Shown piece after piece: positions 24,544 to 36,534 of a stretch of 64,000 bases of DNA (positions are counted from its first letter, which is position 1; every line of letters starts with the position of its first letter). The translations under genes and the position numbers were made by a program. The notes beneath the pieces were generated by a model that worked only from the letters and a program-made list of their open reading frames with translations, was not told where the DNA came from and ran no database searches. The stretch is from Alitta virens (taxonomy: Eukaryota > Annelida > Polychaeta > Phyllodocida > Nereididae), in contig OW028583.1 of NCBI GenBank assembly GCA_932294295.1, forward strand, positions 372,001-436,000. Direction: 5' to 3'.

Positions 24544-25001
24544 TATCATGTATTTAAAATATAGTAAGATCATATCTAATAAGTACAATATATTAATGGT
24601 ATATTTCAATGAACTATGACCTAATAGTTCAGGAAATATAACTTAAGCAAGCCAGCTTAAAGGCCACTTAAATGTCACTACTTAAGAATGTTAACTTAAA
24701 TGTACATAAGGGGTTGTGACCATTGTCCACCCCAGGGCACAAGCCAATAGACACAGGCCATGTATATGTGCACTGAAGCAAAATAACCAATAGGAAACTG
24801 ACCCCTGGAAAGAGGGGCTTTCATATACTGTTGTAACAGTAACTTTAATCAGTTTACTAGCTGGAGCTGAGCTTGAATGTTGTACTGAACATTGTCTTGA
24901 CATTACCTTGACATTTACATATATGTTGGATTAAAGCCACCCTCTCTTGCAAAGCTACACTCTGTGTTACCTGAGTTATTCTTCAACAATAAGACATTAC
25001 A
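24544..25001 (+). mobile_element. 5' LTR of the env-bearing Ty3/Gypsy element (458 bp)
   Basis: Starts TATCATG and ends CATTACA. Identical in length, and apparently in sequence, to the 3' LTR. Contains CCAAT (24787-24791), a TATA-like CATATAC (about 24822) and ATTAAA (24930-24935), in a plausible U3-R-U5 order. Identical LTRs mean a very recent insertion. Confidence 0.95.
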
Positions 25002-25019
25002 TGGTGGAATGTGGCTCCT
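25002..25019 (+). promoter_or_regulatory. Putative tRNA primer-binding site
   Basis: TGGTGGAATGTGGC follows the 5' LTR directly, beginning TGG as expected for pairing with a tRNA CCA end. I did not identify the tRNA. Confidence 0.5.
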
Positions 25020-25176
25020 TTAACATATACTAGTACACTGGAATTACGCACTGGAAAATATTAAGTGCACACCAAAACATTACCTTCATGCAGAACAACT
25101 TCACAAAAACGAAAAAGGTACAGTGACAACATTTCTATCTTGATATTGGTCAAACAGTTTATGTATACTTAAGTCA

Positions 25177-26397
25177 GTGGTTCAAATTGATATTTCTTTG
25201 GTAAGTGACATAACTTTGGTAATTCTAAAAAAAAACTTAGTCAATATGGCAGTTGAAAATCAAGCTTGCTGTAAAGCCAGCAAATACTTTCCAGGCCGCT
25301 TTGAGGCAAAATCTGGTCAGAAAGCCACGGTGCATTGGTTATTATTTAAAGATTACACAAGGTTTCACAATATCGCAGATGCCGATGCAATTAAAGAATT
25401 TATTTTTACTTTGGGTGATGAACCCCGCATGTGGTATGATGACAATGTAGCTCTGTTCACTGATCTCAATGCTCTTGAAAAGAACTTTAAATCAACCTTT
25501 GGGAGGGCCACAACTAGAGAACAGCACTTAAGCGCTTTTTCCGAGCTTGCTTATGTCTCAGGGGAACCCCTAAATGCTTACCGCAACAGAGTTCGCTCAA
25601 CCGCGGCACGAGCTAGAATAACAGACCAGGAGCATATCCAGCTTCAATTTATAAATGGTTTTCCAAGCCACATCCGATCAGCTCTTAGAGCCAAGAGGGA
25701 TGCAACCCTCGATGATTGCATGCTTACAGCACAAGCATTGCTCTCAGAAGCCCCGCCTCAAATAGCACCCGCTATGGCAATAACTGCATCTGATCACACA
25801 CATGATATTGTGAATCAAATGGAGTCCTTACTGCTGACATTTAGCGACAACCAACACAGACAGTCACGCCAGAACACAAATGGCTATCGTGACAGTGACA
25901 GACGTCACAATAGGTCAGACTCTAGATCATCTTCCACACAGCGTGGTCGATCACAGAGCAGAGACAGGTACAAACAGTCAGGCAGGTACAATCAGTCAGA
26001 CAGGTACAATCAGTCAGACAGGTACAATCAGTCAGACAGATACAATCAGTCAGACAGGTCCCAGTCAAGAGACCGAGGTTATGGACAAAACAACAGGGAC
26101 AGTCGACGAGACAGACGACCCTCACATGACAGACGTGACAGATACGACTCATCACGTGACAGACGGTACAACTACAACTCTAAAGACAGAGATGATAGTA
26201 GATCCCGTAATAGACACGACGGCAGAGACTCAGCCGGCAACAAGTCTGTGTCATTTGACACCAGACGGTCCAATTCACCGGGCCCCCTGAAATGCCAATT
26301 CTGCTATAAAACTGGCCATGACTTAGGATCATGTTTTAAGTTGCAGAGGGCGATTAAGGAAGGGCACATTAATGTGGACCAATTGCCTTTTCATTAG
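25177..26397 (+). CDS. gag: Gag polyprotein of the Ty3/Gypsy element
   Basis: Structural protein that assembles the particle and binds RNA. The frame opens at 25177, but the ATG at 25246 (MAVENQ, residue 24) is a likelier start, since the preceding residues are not gag-like. A capsid-type region spans roughly residues 40-200 (HWLLFKDYTRFHN, MWYDD, LNAYRNRV, LQFINGFP). It is followed by an Arg/Ser/Asp-rich domain with about five tandem YNQSDR hexapeptides, then one zinc knuckle CQFCYKTGHDLGSC (CX2CX4HX4C). The frame ends at TAG 26395-26397 and overlaps the pol frame, which is shifted by -1. Intact. Confidence 0.93.
   Translation: MVQIDISLVSDITLVILKKNLVNMAVENQACCKASKYFPGRFEAKSGQKATVHWLLFKDYTRFHNIADADAIKEFIFTLGDEPRMWYDDNVALFTDLNALEKNFKSTFGRATTREQHLSAFSELAYVSGEPLNAYRNRVRSTAARARITDQEHIQLQFINGFPSHIRSALRAKRDATLDDCMLTAQALLSEAPPQIAPAMAITASDHTHDIVNQMESLLLTFSDNQHRQSRQNTNGYRDSDRRHNRSDSRSSSTQRGRSQSRDRYKQSGRYNQSDRYNQSDRYNQSDRYNQSDRSQSRDRGYGQNNRDSRRDRRPSHDRRDRYDSSRDRRYNYNSKDRDDSRSRNRHDGRDSAGNKSVSFDTRRSNSPGPLKCQFCYKTGHDLGSCFKLQRAIKEGHINVDQLPFH
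25967..26058 (+). repeat. 18-bp tandem repeat inside gag
   Basis: Five near-identical in-frame units (AGGTACAATCAGTCAGAC) encode the YNQSDR hexapeptides. Unit number could vary between copies without breaking the frame. Confidence 0.9.
26370..26397 (+). promoter_or_regulatory. gag-pol overlap, probable -1 ribosomal frameshift zone
   Basis: The pol frame has a stop at 26367-26369 and is then open through to 31376, while gag ends at 26397. A -1 shift must therefore happen within these 28 nt. The candidate slip site is the run in TTGCCTTTTCATTAG, where tRNA re-pairing on CCT TTT is possible, though it is not a canonical X XXY YYZ heptamer. Confidence 0.55.
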
Positions 26398-29300
26398 GGG
26401 CCCAGGCAGAACACACCAAACTCCCTGGCTACCCCATTATTAACAATGGAACTGATCCTCCAAACCAATCGCAATCACCCAATCACTCAAATCATCACCT
26501 CGGCTCTCCGCCTGAAATCGTTAATCAACATCATCACGTTCATGTCACACGCAAATCAGATCATGAGTCATCAGACTCGGAGGCAGACACTACCTCCCCT
26601 CAAAGATCACAATCACCTTGTAAATTGCAACTCAGTAAACACAATATGATTAAAGGCACGCTACAGAGCAAAGAAGGGATAATTGTTCTAGTAGATTCAG
26701 GAGCTTCATCATCATTAATATGTGCCAAAACTATTCAAAGCTCAGAGTATCTGTCCCGACTGCCAAAACGTGACGCACCAGAGCTTAAATTCACTGTAGG
26801 AAATGGTGACACTATTGTCACGAAGTACGCAATGAACATCCCTATTTACATCGGAGGTCACGCCTTCGATATTGAAGTCAGAACAGTGGACACCTTAGGA
26901 GGCCCAGGCCTTATCCTAGGTACAGAATCATTGGCAAAACTAGATGCAAAATTAGATTTTAAAAAGCACCAATTGCGTTTTAAGTCTAGCTCAGTCAATC
27001 TGCATGTCTGCCATGATGTTACACTGAAACCTGGTGCCACCAGCGTCATACAACTCAAAGGAAATATTCCAAATTTTTTGAAAAACAGTGTGGCACTCAT
27101 AAAAGCCACCAGGTTTACAACTAAATTTGCATTTCCACGCATGGTAGTTAAATTCAACAAGTGCATAGCGAACGTAATAGTATACAATCCAACATACAGG
27201 CCTGTCACGTTCTACAAGGCAAAGCCGTTCGCTACTTTGGCATTTAGTGATTTAACAAATGTGTATACCCCTATAGACAAACAAAGTTTACTAAATCTGT
27301 ACACAAAGCTACAGAAACCGGCGGCAGAGAACAAAGCCACAAGTAAACAAACAATTGACAAGCAGCCCGCGCAGCGGGACAGCTCCCCCGCACAGCATAC
27401 ACTTACTAGGCAGCAGCTCCGTCAGGTCAAACTCGACAAATACCCTCACCTCGAGGATGATGATGCTCGCCTGACAATGTATGATACTGAAATTATTGAA
27501 CGTGACATAGCTTATGAAGACTGTGTCCTACACACATCTGAGCAACCACCGTTGAAAGCCCTGTTGAACAAGTACAAACAGGCTTTTAGTCTTCACGCCG
27601 AAGTAGGCGACACGGGTATAACAGTGGACTTTGATCTGAATGACAAAACACCCTTTTACATACGCCCTTTTACAGTGGCGCAATCAGAGAAACCTCTGAT
27701 TGACAAAGAGCTTGACAAATTGGTAAAAATGGGTGTATTGGCACACGGTCATTCTCAGTACTCTAGCCCCGTCATGCTAATACGAAAAAAGGACACTGAT
27801 GCAAAGCGCTTAGTCACCGACTTCCGGTTTCTCAATCAGAGAATCATAAAGCGTAATTTGCCATTTCCTTTGCTGCGTGATGCCCTCCAAACCATCGGGC
27901 ATGCCCAGCCAACTGTTATTTCTGTATTAGATCTGAAAGAAGCTTACCACAGCCTATCGCTCACGACCAAAGCATCTCAATACTGTGGTATAACATCGTA
28001 TCACGGCGGGTCAAGTTTCGTGTACCGTAAATTACCGATGGGCTTGGCCTTAAGTCCCGCGGAATTTCAAACCCACATTAATAACATCCTTTTTAAGGCC
28101 CAAACGAAGGAATTCTGCATTGCTATCATGGACGACCTAATCGTCTTTTCTCGCACGAAAACCGAGCACTTTCAGCATGTAGAAACCATCCTGGAAACCA
28201 TTCAACAGAATGGCCTTAAAATATCACCAGCAAAAGCAAAGCTTTTTCGCAATAAGGTCACGTACATGGGTCACAAAGTATTAATCCAAAATGGCGGGCC
28301 ATGCATTACGCCCTTACGCCACCGTACGGAAGCCATTATTAAAATGCCAATTCCAGATACGAAACGCAAATTAAAAGGTTTTATTGGAAAGGTCTCCTAT
28401 CTCTCCATGTACCTCCCGAAGCTACAGAAATTACTCAGACCTCTACATAAAATTGCGGCCAAGAATGAGCAATTTGTATGGGATCATGAAACCCAGCAAG
28501 CGTATGATCACATTATAGAACTCCTGGGAAAGTCCCCAGTACTAGCGATGCCCAACAGTACGGGCCTATTTCGTCTATACTGTGACACCAGCAAGATTGG
28601 TGTAGGAGCAGCTCTATACCAAATACAAAGAGGACAGGAAAGATTGCTTGGATATTTTTCTAAAGCACTTCCACGTGCGGCAGCTAATTATTCAATAACT
28701 GAGCTCGAGTTTACAGGCTTATACATCTCTGTGCATGCCTTTAGACACCTCCTGAAGAGCACAGCATTTGAAGTTTATACAGATCACTCTGCCATTCCTC
28801 AAATTCTTAAAGCCAAAACAGAGCCTGCCACAGCACGAATAAAACGCCTTATAGAGCGCCTCAGTAATTACACAATGAAAGTGGGCTATCGAAAAGGTAG
28901 CACTATGGTTGTGTCGGATTTTCTATCTAGAAATCCCCAATTATCTAATGATCACCTAGACATTGCATTTGTCGTAACCAGAGCACAGGCAAGACAACAA
29001 GAAGCTGCCAGCATCACACCAACACAGCCAACAACACAACCCAGCCAACCAGAGACAGCACAAACAGCGGACATAACGCAACCAGCACAGCCAGTCCCAC
29101 CAGCACAGCCAGCAATGGCCCCAAAAGTTGCACCTCGCGGCCGCCCCACAAATAAGTCTGCACATAAACCTAGTCACAAAACAATAGTCTCCAGGTCAGT
29201 AACCCCGCAGCGTGTCAAACAGGACCAAATCTCAATCGATCTAAGATCAAAAAGCAATGCCCCAGACACTCGAAGAAAAGAGCTGACACAAGTTGGAAAG

Positions 29301-31376
29301 GTCAACACCAGCACCTTCATTAAACATGCCACAGCTGCTACGACAACACCGCCAATGCCACCAGCGACATTAGTAGAGTGCACAGCTAGACAAACTGCAA
29401 ATAATAATACACCGGGGGCCATTATATACACAGATTATACAGAACAGCCGCAACCCGTAGAAACACACTCCCAGCCGCCACCATTTCTGCACAAGCAACC
29501 CCAGACATTGAAATTGGACACCTCAATCGTCTCACTGCGCCATCTTCCAAAACAGCAGCTTATTTCCCAGCAGCTAGATAAATTACAAACGCTAGTCAAT
29601 GACAGCCCAGCCCTGCCCTGTAATAAGTCAGAATTAGCAAAGCAACAATCTCTATGTGTACATTTTTCACACTTGTATAAATACATTGCAGAGGGCACAC
29701 TACCATTTAACAGACAAGAAGCAAGAAATACCATGGTACAAGCTGAATGCTATATCATCATTGATTCAATCCTGTTTCGATTTGCAGTAAATGATTCAGA
29801 GTGTAAATTGCTCATTGCTTTACCACAAGTCTTGGTTAATCAAATTTTACACATTTACCATGATTCTTTGCTTGCATGTCACCAGGGAGTGGTTCGCGTG
29901 GCAGCCACCATCAAACAACATTTTTATTTCCCAAGACTACATCAGCAGGTATATGACTACGTCAAAACGTGTGTTACATGCCAGAATAGGAAATCGCCCC
30001 AGCAGGATGAAAGGCCTTATGCATTAAACATCCCCACGACATATGCCCCCTTTTCAAAATTGTATGCTGATCTCAAAACAATGCCACCATCATCAGAAGA
30101 CCATCGTCATATATTGACTTTGGTATGCAACATCACACGGTATGTCATTCTTGTTCCTCTCAAGAATAAAGACGCCGCCTCCGTTGCCGAGGCCATACTA
30201 CAGAAATGTGTGTTTGTATATGGACCATTTTCCACTTTGATCACGGACCATGGTCGCGAATTTGAAAACCAAGTAACCAACTACATCTTTCAGGCTCTTA
30301 AGATCAATCATAACTTTGTATCCGTTGGTAACCACCAGGCCAACAAAGCCGAACGATTTATTGGGACAATTGCCAATATGCTGACATCTTGTCTAAATGA
30401 AAATGGACGTAACTGGCATCTTTATTGTAATGCTGTAGCATACGGATACAATAGTTTTGCACTACCCAGTCTAGGCAATTACAGCCCCTATTACCTAGTT
30501 CATTTAAGACACCCCCCAACCATGTTCAATGTTCCCACCACAGATGCCATAGCGCCCACTTATCGTGAATATGTAGAATTACTCAAAGCTAGACTAGAGA
30601 AAGTGGGTAAAACTGTGCTAGACCTCCAGTATAAATTACAACACACCCAAGCGGCTAAACAAGCCCGCAAAGCATCAACCAACAATACTTTTTCAGCTGG
30701 AATCCTTGTCTATTTGCTGGCACCCACAGCCAGTGCCCTACAGACAGCATCAAAGAAAATCCGGATGGATTTTGTGGGCCCACTCGTCATCCGTTCCATG
30801 GTAGATTCATCACATGCAATCCTGGGAACAATAGAAGGTCAACAACTGACAGGCAAATTTCACGTAAAGCGACTCAAACCCGCATGGGTTCGAACCACTG
30901 CCGGCCCAGTTAACTCGATTGCCAAATTAACAGGTATTCTAAAAGCTAAATTGGGAAACCAACATATAGTGACTGCAGACCAGTTAACTCCAATTATTGA
31001 TGAGACAGGAAAGACAACCCAAGACCCACTGCATGCATGCAGGGTCATACAGGATGACATCATACAACCGATCAGCCAATTCACGAAACATGCAACAAGC
31101 AACAGAAACCTGGCAGCCAGTTACACACTCCCAGAAGAGCAAATTAAAGCACTGCTTCAACTTCCAATTCCCAAGACTGGTGACTATCCAGTAACAAAAG
31201 CTAGGATCAAGAATGGTAGATTACAAATATTTGTATCCCAGAACTCGATCCAAGGGATGTGGCTCTCTCAGGATGAGCATCCATCTCTCTCGAATATGAC
31301 AGAAAAATTCGAAAAAGATAATTATCGTGTAAGCGGTACTGTACGCAACTTTGTACAGCGCATTACAAACCAGTAA
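26370..31376 (+). CDS. pol: Pol polyprotein (protease, RT, RNase H, integrase)
   Basis: Made as Gag-Pol by frameshifting; the first ATG is at 26625 and residue numbers here count from it. The aspartic protease site is VDSGASS (D24). In the reverse transcriptase, VTDFRFLN, LDLKEAYH and IMDDL (catalytic DD at 503-504) are present. RNase H begins YCDTSKIGVGAAL (D654). Integrase has the HHCC zinc motif (H1079, H1086, then CVTC) and a D,D,E triad at D1149, D1208 and E1243, by my count 34 residues between the last two. A Pro/Gln/Thr-rich linker lies between RNase H and integrase. After the integrase core comes a long C-terminal extension. No stop or frameshift, so it is potentially active. Confidence 0.95.
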
Positions 31377-32564
31377 AACACACCAGTACTTCCAACTAAT
31401 TGTTTTCTGAGCCTTGCCACAATTTACAAATATCACAACTATTGCTGTCATCTCCATATTCATTATCCATTACTCATTCTTTTTTTCTGTTTGTTTATGT
31501 AAGATTGCTTTGTGTGGATCAACCAACTTTCTGGTGTATACACAAACTGAAAGTGAAATTTAGCGCAAATAATGCTGTCAAATACCATTTATAATGGTTT
31601 AATTCGCCAGCAGTGTCATTTTGTTGACACAGCGATTCTAAGTACACTTGTACTTTACTTTTCTTAAATGGAAATCAAATTTCACTAGGTTATTACAACA
31701 TAAAGTGCTATCACTTCGCACAAAAACTAAAAGGAAGTGGATATCAATTGTCTCATGGACACAATTAGCATTTTTACGCATTCCATGAATTTAAGTTTAC
31801 TATTTGATTGGTAGCATTGTCCAGTTTTTTTGTTTACACTTTGGCCAGGATTTGTGTTGCCTCAATACAGCGTATTTGAGTACAACAATAGTTGCAGGAC
31901 CTATATAATTGAGCCCTTTTAGGGAAATTTGCAACAGGCATCGTAAACTTAAGACATAAAATAAACAAAATGCCAATTAAGTAATAGCAGCGCACAAATA
32001 CAAGCCAAACGGCTAGCTGCTACAATGGTTAAGTGGTAACCCACACCATTCAGAAATCCAATTACCTTCAACAAAGGTGATGTAATCCCAAAACCACTCT
32101 GCACACCTCAATGTGCTAGCAGATGGCTATTTGGGTTATTAGCTCCGAAACGGGCTTCGCCAACATGGCAGTTCTCACTTACAGGTGGAGAAATTCCATA
32201 GAACTTAGAAATTGTTTTCAAGTTCTGTGTCACCCTTTAATGAAATAACAGGGTAGTCCAAGGTTGTTCACACAACCTCATCTCACATTGTATCATAAAA
32301 ACTTAAATTCACACCAGACCCTTTTGATGAATGTAGATATAGCATACTTCAAACAAATTCTTTTCAGATTGCCATTTTACGCAATCTCATTGTTAGCATA
32401 GCTCTTAGCACTTTGTACATTGACGTTATAGTATTAGCTGACATCAAAGACAGATCCACTACAAAGACCGTTCCACTACAAAGACAGATCTACGACCTTA
32501 ACAGTTAAGGACTGATTGATACTTTAATCCACCCCTGACAGCACAGCTTAAGATTACCACCTTC
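31377..32564 (+). other. pol-env intergenic region
   Basis: 1.2 kb, AT-rich, with no sizeable open frame. In env-bearing Gypsy elements env is usually made from a spliced RNA, so an acceptor is expected in or near this stretch. Candidate pyrimidine-AG sites exist, but none stands out. Confidence 0.5.
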
Positions 32565-35390
32565 ATGCGACACAGAATACCACAGCAGTTAAAAGGACAG
32601 CAAGTCATCAATCCAACCATTCCACTCTCGATCAGAATGAAGTTCACTACATTCTCTCTCGTGGCTACGCTACTCTACCTGGTTGAAGCTCAACACCCTC
32701 CGATGATAGTTCGTCCGAACTTAGGAATAATTTTACTGAAGGAAAGGGACATTTCACTATCTCCAACGACATGGCATCACACCATCGCCATACCCTTCTT
32801 TCCAGACCTACCAATGACGACACCATCGGTCTTATGTGAGTCAACCATGATGAACAACACCGACATCTCTATCGCCTGCGATGCCCTTCAAGAGCTCAAT
32901 GTGATGTACATGGAGCTGAAAGGTAGGCTGACCACCGATATACACACCACCCATACGTCCATCATGGATGTAATGGCCGTAAAAGATCACAGCACGCATC
33001 GTCAACGCAGAGGATGGTTCAACTTACTGGGAAATATCGCCAAAAAGGTCATGGGAGTCGCCACTGAAGCTGACATAAAGATACTGCAGGGACACATCGC
33101 CCAACTCATGGATATGGTTCGCCGTGACAAGAAAGATCGTATCCACGACGTCAGCAAACTACACTCATACGAAGTGAAAGCCGACCTACGCATGAACAGA
33201 CTACAAAAACATCTGGTAAGACTGGACCAAACTTTAATTGACATATCGACTGACATATCGACGCTACAGACGTATGCTCGATTTGCTGAATCTCTGGCTA
33301 AACAGGTTAATATTCAGGGCCATCAGATTAATTCCACTATTGCAATCATTAACTGGCTACACCATTATAATCTTAATATTCATACACTAAATCAATTGAG
33401 AATATCAGCTGCCTCTCAGCTGGCAGATGTTAATCAACTCATCAAGGGGCGCTTAACTATCAACCTGGTGGACCCCCAGCATCTCCGAGCTATCTTGAAC
33501 GATATCAATACGGAATTACAAACTAAATCTAAGAATTTATATATTAAGTCAGACGTCAATATTTTCTATAAGCACGACAATATGGTCACCACCTCGCATG
33601 ATAGCAAATTCTTATATGTGAAAATCAAAATTCCGGTTTCAAGCACCACCACTGAGTTCTCTTTATATAAAATCGATGCGGTGCCAGTGCCCACCTCCCA
33701 AACTAATGATATATACACCGAACTTTACGGTTTTAACAAGTGGTTTGCTATTTCCACCCAATCTGATTATTTCATAGAAATCCCCGAGGAAGACATATAC
33801 CTCATCAAAGACGTCTTGAATACCCGTAATTATTTGCCCACAAAAGCACATAATGCATCATGTCCGTACTCCTTGTTCATGGGTGACTCCAAGGCAATAA
33901 TAGCTGTATGCCGTCACAGATTAGTAAATAAGCCTATTATGGGCTTCGAGTTTGTATACACTGTCCCCGCCCAAGGCTATTTAGTATACACCCCGGCGCG
34001 AGTTTGGACCTTGCAGTGCCAATACAAAAACCAGTCAAACACCACAACAATGTTCCACAAAGGTCTCTTTAAAATTAATATGCAATGTGGATGTAGACTC
34101 ACATCGCATCTCACAGAAATCTTGGCTGATTCCAATAATTGTGCGACCTCCAAGTCAATCACCACCTTCAGCGCCAATTACTTGGTTTATTTTAAACTAT
34201 ACCAAGAATCTATGCCAGTTAACCTAACCATCAATGACTTCACAAATGAGCCATACAATTTTCAGTTACCAGCATTAATCCACAGCAAACTGAACTTTAC
34301 CGACTTAGAACTAAACGACGGACTATCTACAGAAGACCAGACAGACCTTGACAACTTTCACTTCAGTGACTCCAACGACGACCTATCTTGGTCCTTCAAC
34401 AATTGGAGCAACATGCCTGAAGCCGACACCATCCTAGCGGCAGGATCAATTGTGATTGTCACCATTCAAATACTAGGGATTATGGCTTTTCTTTACCACC
34501 ACAGGCAACTCAACAGAATAAACACTGTATTACTCTCATTGGCAACAGCACAGGGAACAAACGCAGCAGATTTCTTTCTGCCCACAACTGTATTACCAAC
34601 TATAGCCGCCGCTACACCAACCAGCTTCCCAACATGGCGCACGGTAATCATTATAGCTTCGTTTATCCTATCAGTCATTAACATGCTGATCATCTTGGTC
34701 GAGAAGCTAAGTCCATTACTGGAGAAGTGCGAAGCCAATACACGGCTCAACCACTTGGAAACTGATCTCTACTGTGCCATGTACAGTGATCAGCACCAGC
34801 TGCATATAAAAGTTGCCACCATTCCACAGGATTTAGCTGCCTTGTCTGTAATTAAGACCCTTGACCCGCACAACGTCACATTCTCCACATATTTATTTTG
34901 GACATATGCATCCTTTGACTGGGCACAGCTGGAAATATATGCAGGCAGCAAAAGGATCATCCTACCACAGCATGTCAGTGTCCCTCTATGCCAATATAGG
35001 GCATTTTGTAAAATTGCCAGAAACAGGCACACTGTAAAATTCATTCTCATGCAGAGCATGGATTCGCTGGTCATCAGCAGCTGGTCACGCGCCGACACAG
35101 TAAGCCAGCAACAGCAACAGCAACAGCAAGCAGTAGTCCTCCGCTATGGGGACTCGCCAACAGCCTCCTACCGACGCACCCCAACAGCACCAGCGACAAA
35201 CGACACAGTCAGGACACCATTACTGGCCCAACCGGGTACCACCATACCACCTACATCGGCAACGACACAGACAGACCAACTCGCAACATCAACGCCCAGC
35301 CTACAACAACAACAGTCGAGTGAATCCTCGAGAGCACCCTCGTTGACACCCCCCACGACCCCAGACGTCCACACTATCGAATACCGATAA
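32565..35390 (+). CDS. env: Envelope protein, baculovirus/errantivirus F-like
   Basis: A membrane fusion glycoprotein in predicted role. The frame opens at 32565, but ATG 32637 (residue 25) starts a clear signal peptide (MKFTTFSLVATLLYLVEA), so that start is preferred. A furin-type RQRR site (residues 146-149) is followed by GWFNLLGNIAKKVMG, a fusion-peptide-like start as in F proteins, and then a heptad-rich region. Several N-glycosylation sequons and Cys pairs lie in the ectodomain. One membrane span lies near residues 626-647 (SIVIVTIQILGIMAFLY). A second hydrophobic segment lies near 693-714 (VIIIASFILSVINMLIILV). A further ~220 residues with a polyglutamine run follow, which is unusual for this family. 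Uninterrupted frame. Confidence 0.88.
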   Translation: MRHRIPQQLKGQQVINPTIPLSIRMKFTTFSLVATLLYLVEAQHPPMIVRPNLGIILLKERDISLSPTTWHHTIAIPFFPDLPMTTPSVLCESTMMNNTDISIACDALQELNVMYMELKGRLTTDIHTTHTSIMDVMAVKDHSTHRQRRGWFNLLGNIAKKVMGVATEADIKILQGHIAQLMDMVRRDKKDRIHDVSKLHSYEVKADLRMNRLQKHLVRLDQTLIDISTDISTLQTYARFAESLAKQVNIQGHQINSTIAIINWLHHYNLNIHTLNQLRISAASQLADVNQLIKGRLTINLVDPQHLRAILNDINTELQTKSKNLYIKSDVNIFYKHDNMVTTSHDSKFLYVKIKIPVSSTTTEFSLYKIDAVPVPTSQTNDIYTELYGFNKWFAISTQSDYFIEIPEEDIYLIKDVLNTRNYLPTKAHNASCPYSLFMGDSKAIIAVCRHRLVNKPIMGFEFVYTVPAQGYLVYTPARVWTLQCQYKNQSNTTTMFHKGLFKINMQCGCRLTSHLTEILADSNNCATSKSITTFSANYLVYFKLYQESMPVNLTINDFTNEPYNFQLPALIHSKLNFTDLELNDGLSTEDQTDLDNFHFSDSNDDLSWSFNNWSNMPEADTILAAGSIVIVTIQILGIMAFLYHHRQLNRINTVLLSLATAQGTNAADFFLPTTVLPTIAAATPTSFPTWRTVIIIASFILSVINMLIILVEKLSPLLEKCEANTRLNHLETDLYCAMYSDQHQLHIKVATIPQDLAALSVIKTLDPHNVTFSTYLFWTYASFDWAQLEIYAGSKRIILPQHVSVPLCQYRAFCKIARNRHTVKFILMQSMDSLVISSWSRADTVSQQQQQQQQAVVLRYGDSPTASYRRTPTAPATNDTVRTPLLAQPGTTIPPTSATTQTDQLATSTPSLQQQQSSESSRAPSLTPPTTPDVHTIEYR

Positions 35391-36052
35391 ATTGACAGAT
35401 GACCACAGACCTCCCCAGACAACACACCGATGACGACACCCGCCAACTCCTTAGCAAAAAGATAGTTCTAATAGCACATCGCACCACAGTCGCTCTTTAT
35501 AGCAAATTTAGAGTTAGTTTTAGGGGTAATTTTGATCAAGAGTTCCGGCTCCCTTAGCTACCATTGTCACATATCTTTGCGAGTAACATACACCATCCAA
35601 ACTGAATGTATCTATTAAGTAATATCATTAATATTTTTTACTATCGTGTAATTTTTTTACACTCATGCACCTGGGCTATAGAAAGTTTCTTAAAAGTAAA
35701 ATATCAAAATTGTTTGTACCACTCTTTAGGGTCACACATCCATCACTTATCACTGTTGAACCACTGCATATACTTATATCTACTGACTGAGTCACTATAG
35801 ATTTTGCGTCGCTGGCCTTCAACCAAAATGCCATTATCATCTAAAGGCATATCATGTGTTTAGTTGTCCAGTCATAAGACTGCAGCTGAAGGAACAATCA
35901 AATGTGCACAAATAATGAACTATGCAGTTTTAGCAAACATTTTCCAGAAGCCGGACCAATGAAGACCACAACATAACAGTCCAGCCATATCAGCCAGTGA
36001 TCAACAAAGCATGCGACAAGCAGCTGACCATCAACACCACACCATCGCTGAA

Positions 36053-36255
36053 AGAAGATCATAAGTCGTGTCCCTGGTGATCCAGCCAAATGCAGATCTT
36101 CTTTCGTAAGCCGTGTCCAGTCCAGCATCCGCTGAAGCCTGTAAACGACGTGTACATCGGATGGGAAATACCCCACAGCATCACCATCGCTGACTGAAGA
36201 TTATAAGTCGTGTCCCTGGTGATCCAGCCAAATGCTAATCTTCAGTTGTAAGTCG
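36053..36255 (+). repeat. Two direct repeats of ~40-60 bp, ~141 bp apart
   Basis: ATAAGTCGTGTCCCTGGTGA followed by TCCAGCCAAATGC occurs in both, each flanked by GAAGAT and CTTC/CTTT phrases that could also form short stems. Confidence 0.7.
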
Positions 36256-36534
36256 TGTCAGTGCACGTGTCACCATCGCGTAACCACCATTCCACAAGCA
36301 AGCGCCAAAAAGAAGATTGTGCGCACAAGACAGGATGTACTGGACGAAGTCCACAGCAGGATGAAAACATGTAAACAGAGACACTATTGTGCAAAAGCAC
36401 ACACAAATGTTAAATATGTAACTATAAGAGCAAATGTTAAAACAACGGTTAAATATGTAACCCTGAAAGCAAATGTTAAAACAAATGTCAAATATGTAAC
36501 TCTAGAAGCAAATGTTAGAGATAAATTGTCTTAA
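36232..36534 (+). CDS. Possible accessory ORF downstream of env (100 codons)
   Basis: Starts MLIFSCKSCQCTCHH, Cys/His-rich, and continues as a Lys/Arg-rich protein whose C-terminal half holds three ~15-residue repeats of the type TNVKYVTLEANVK. DNA repeats of 45-51 bp underlie these. No family recognised. It is on the coding strand inside the retroelement, which makes an accessory gene possible, but the frame may be a by-product of a tandem repeat. Confidence 0.3.
   Translation: MLIFSCKSCQCTCHHRVTTIPQASAKKKIVRTRQDVLDEVHSRMKTCKQRHYCAKAHTNVKYVTIRANVKTTVKYVTLKANVKTNVKYVTLEANVRDKLS

Noticed and set aside
25922..26155. Cys-rich minus-strand ORF opposite gag
   Set aside because: Antisense shadow of the 18-bp tandem repeat in gag; the TCLTDC pattern is the repeat read backwards.
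28952..29734. Several minus-strand ORFs opposite the pol linker
   Set aside because: Shadows of the Pro/Gln/Thr-rich linker between RNase H and integrase.
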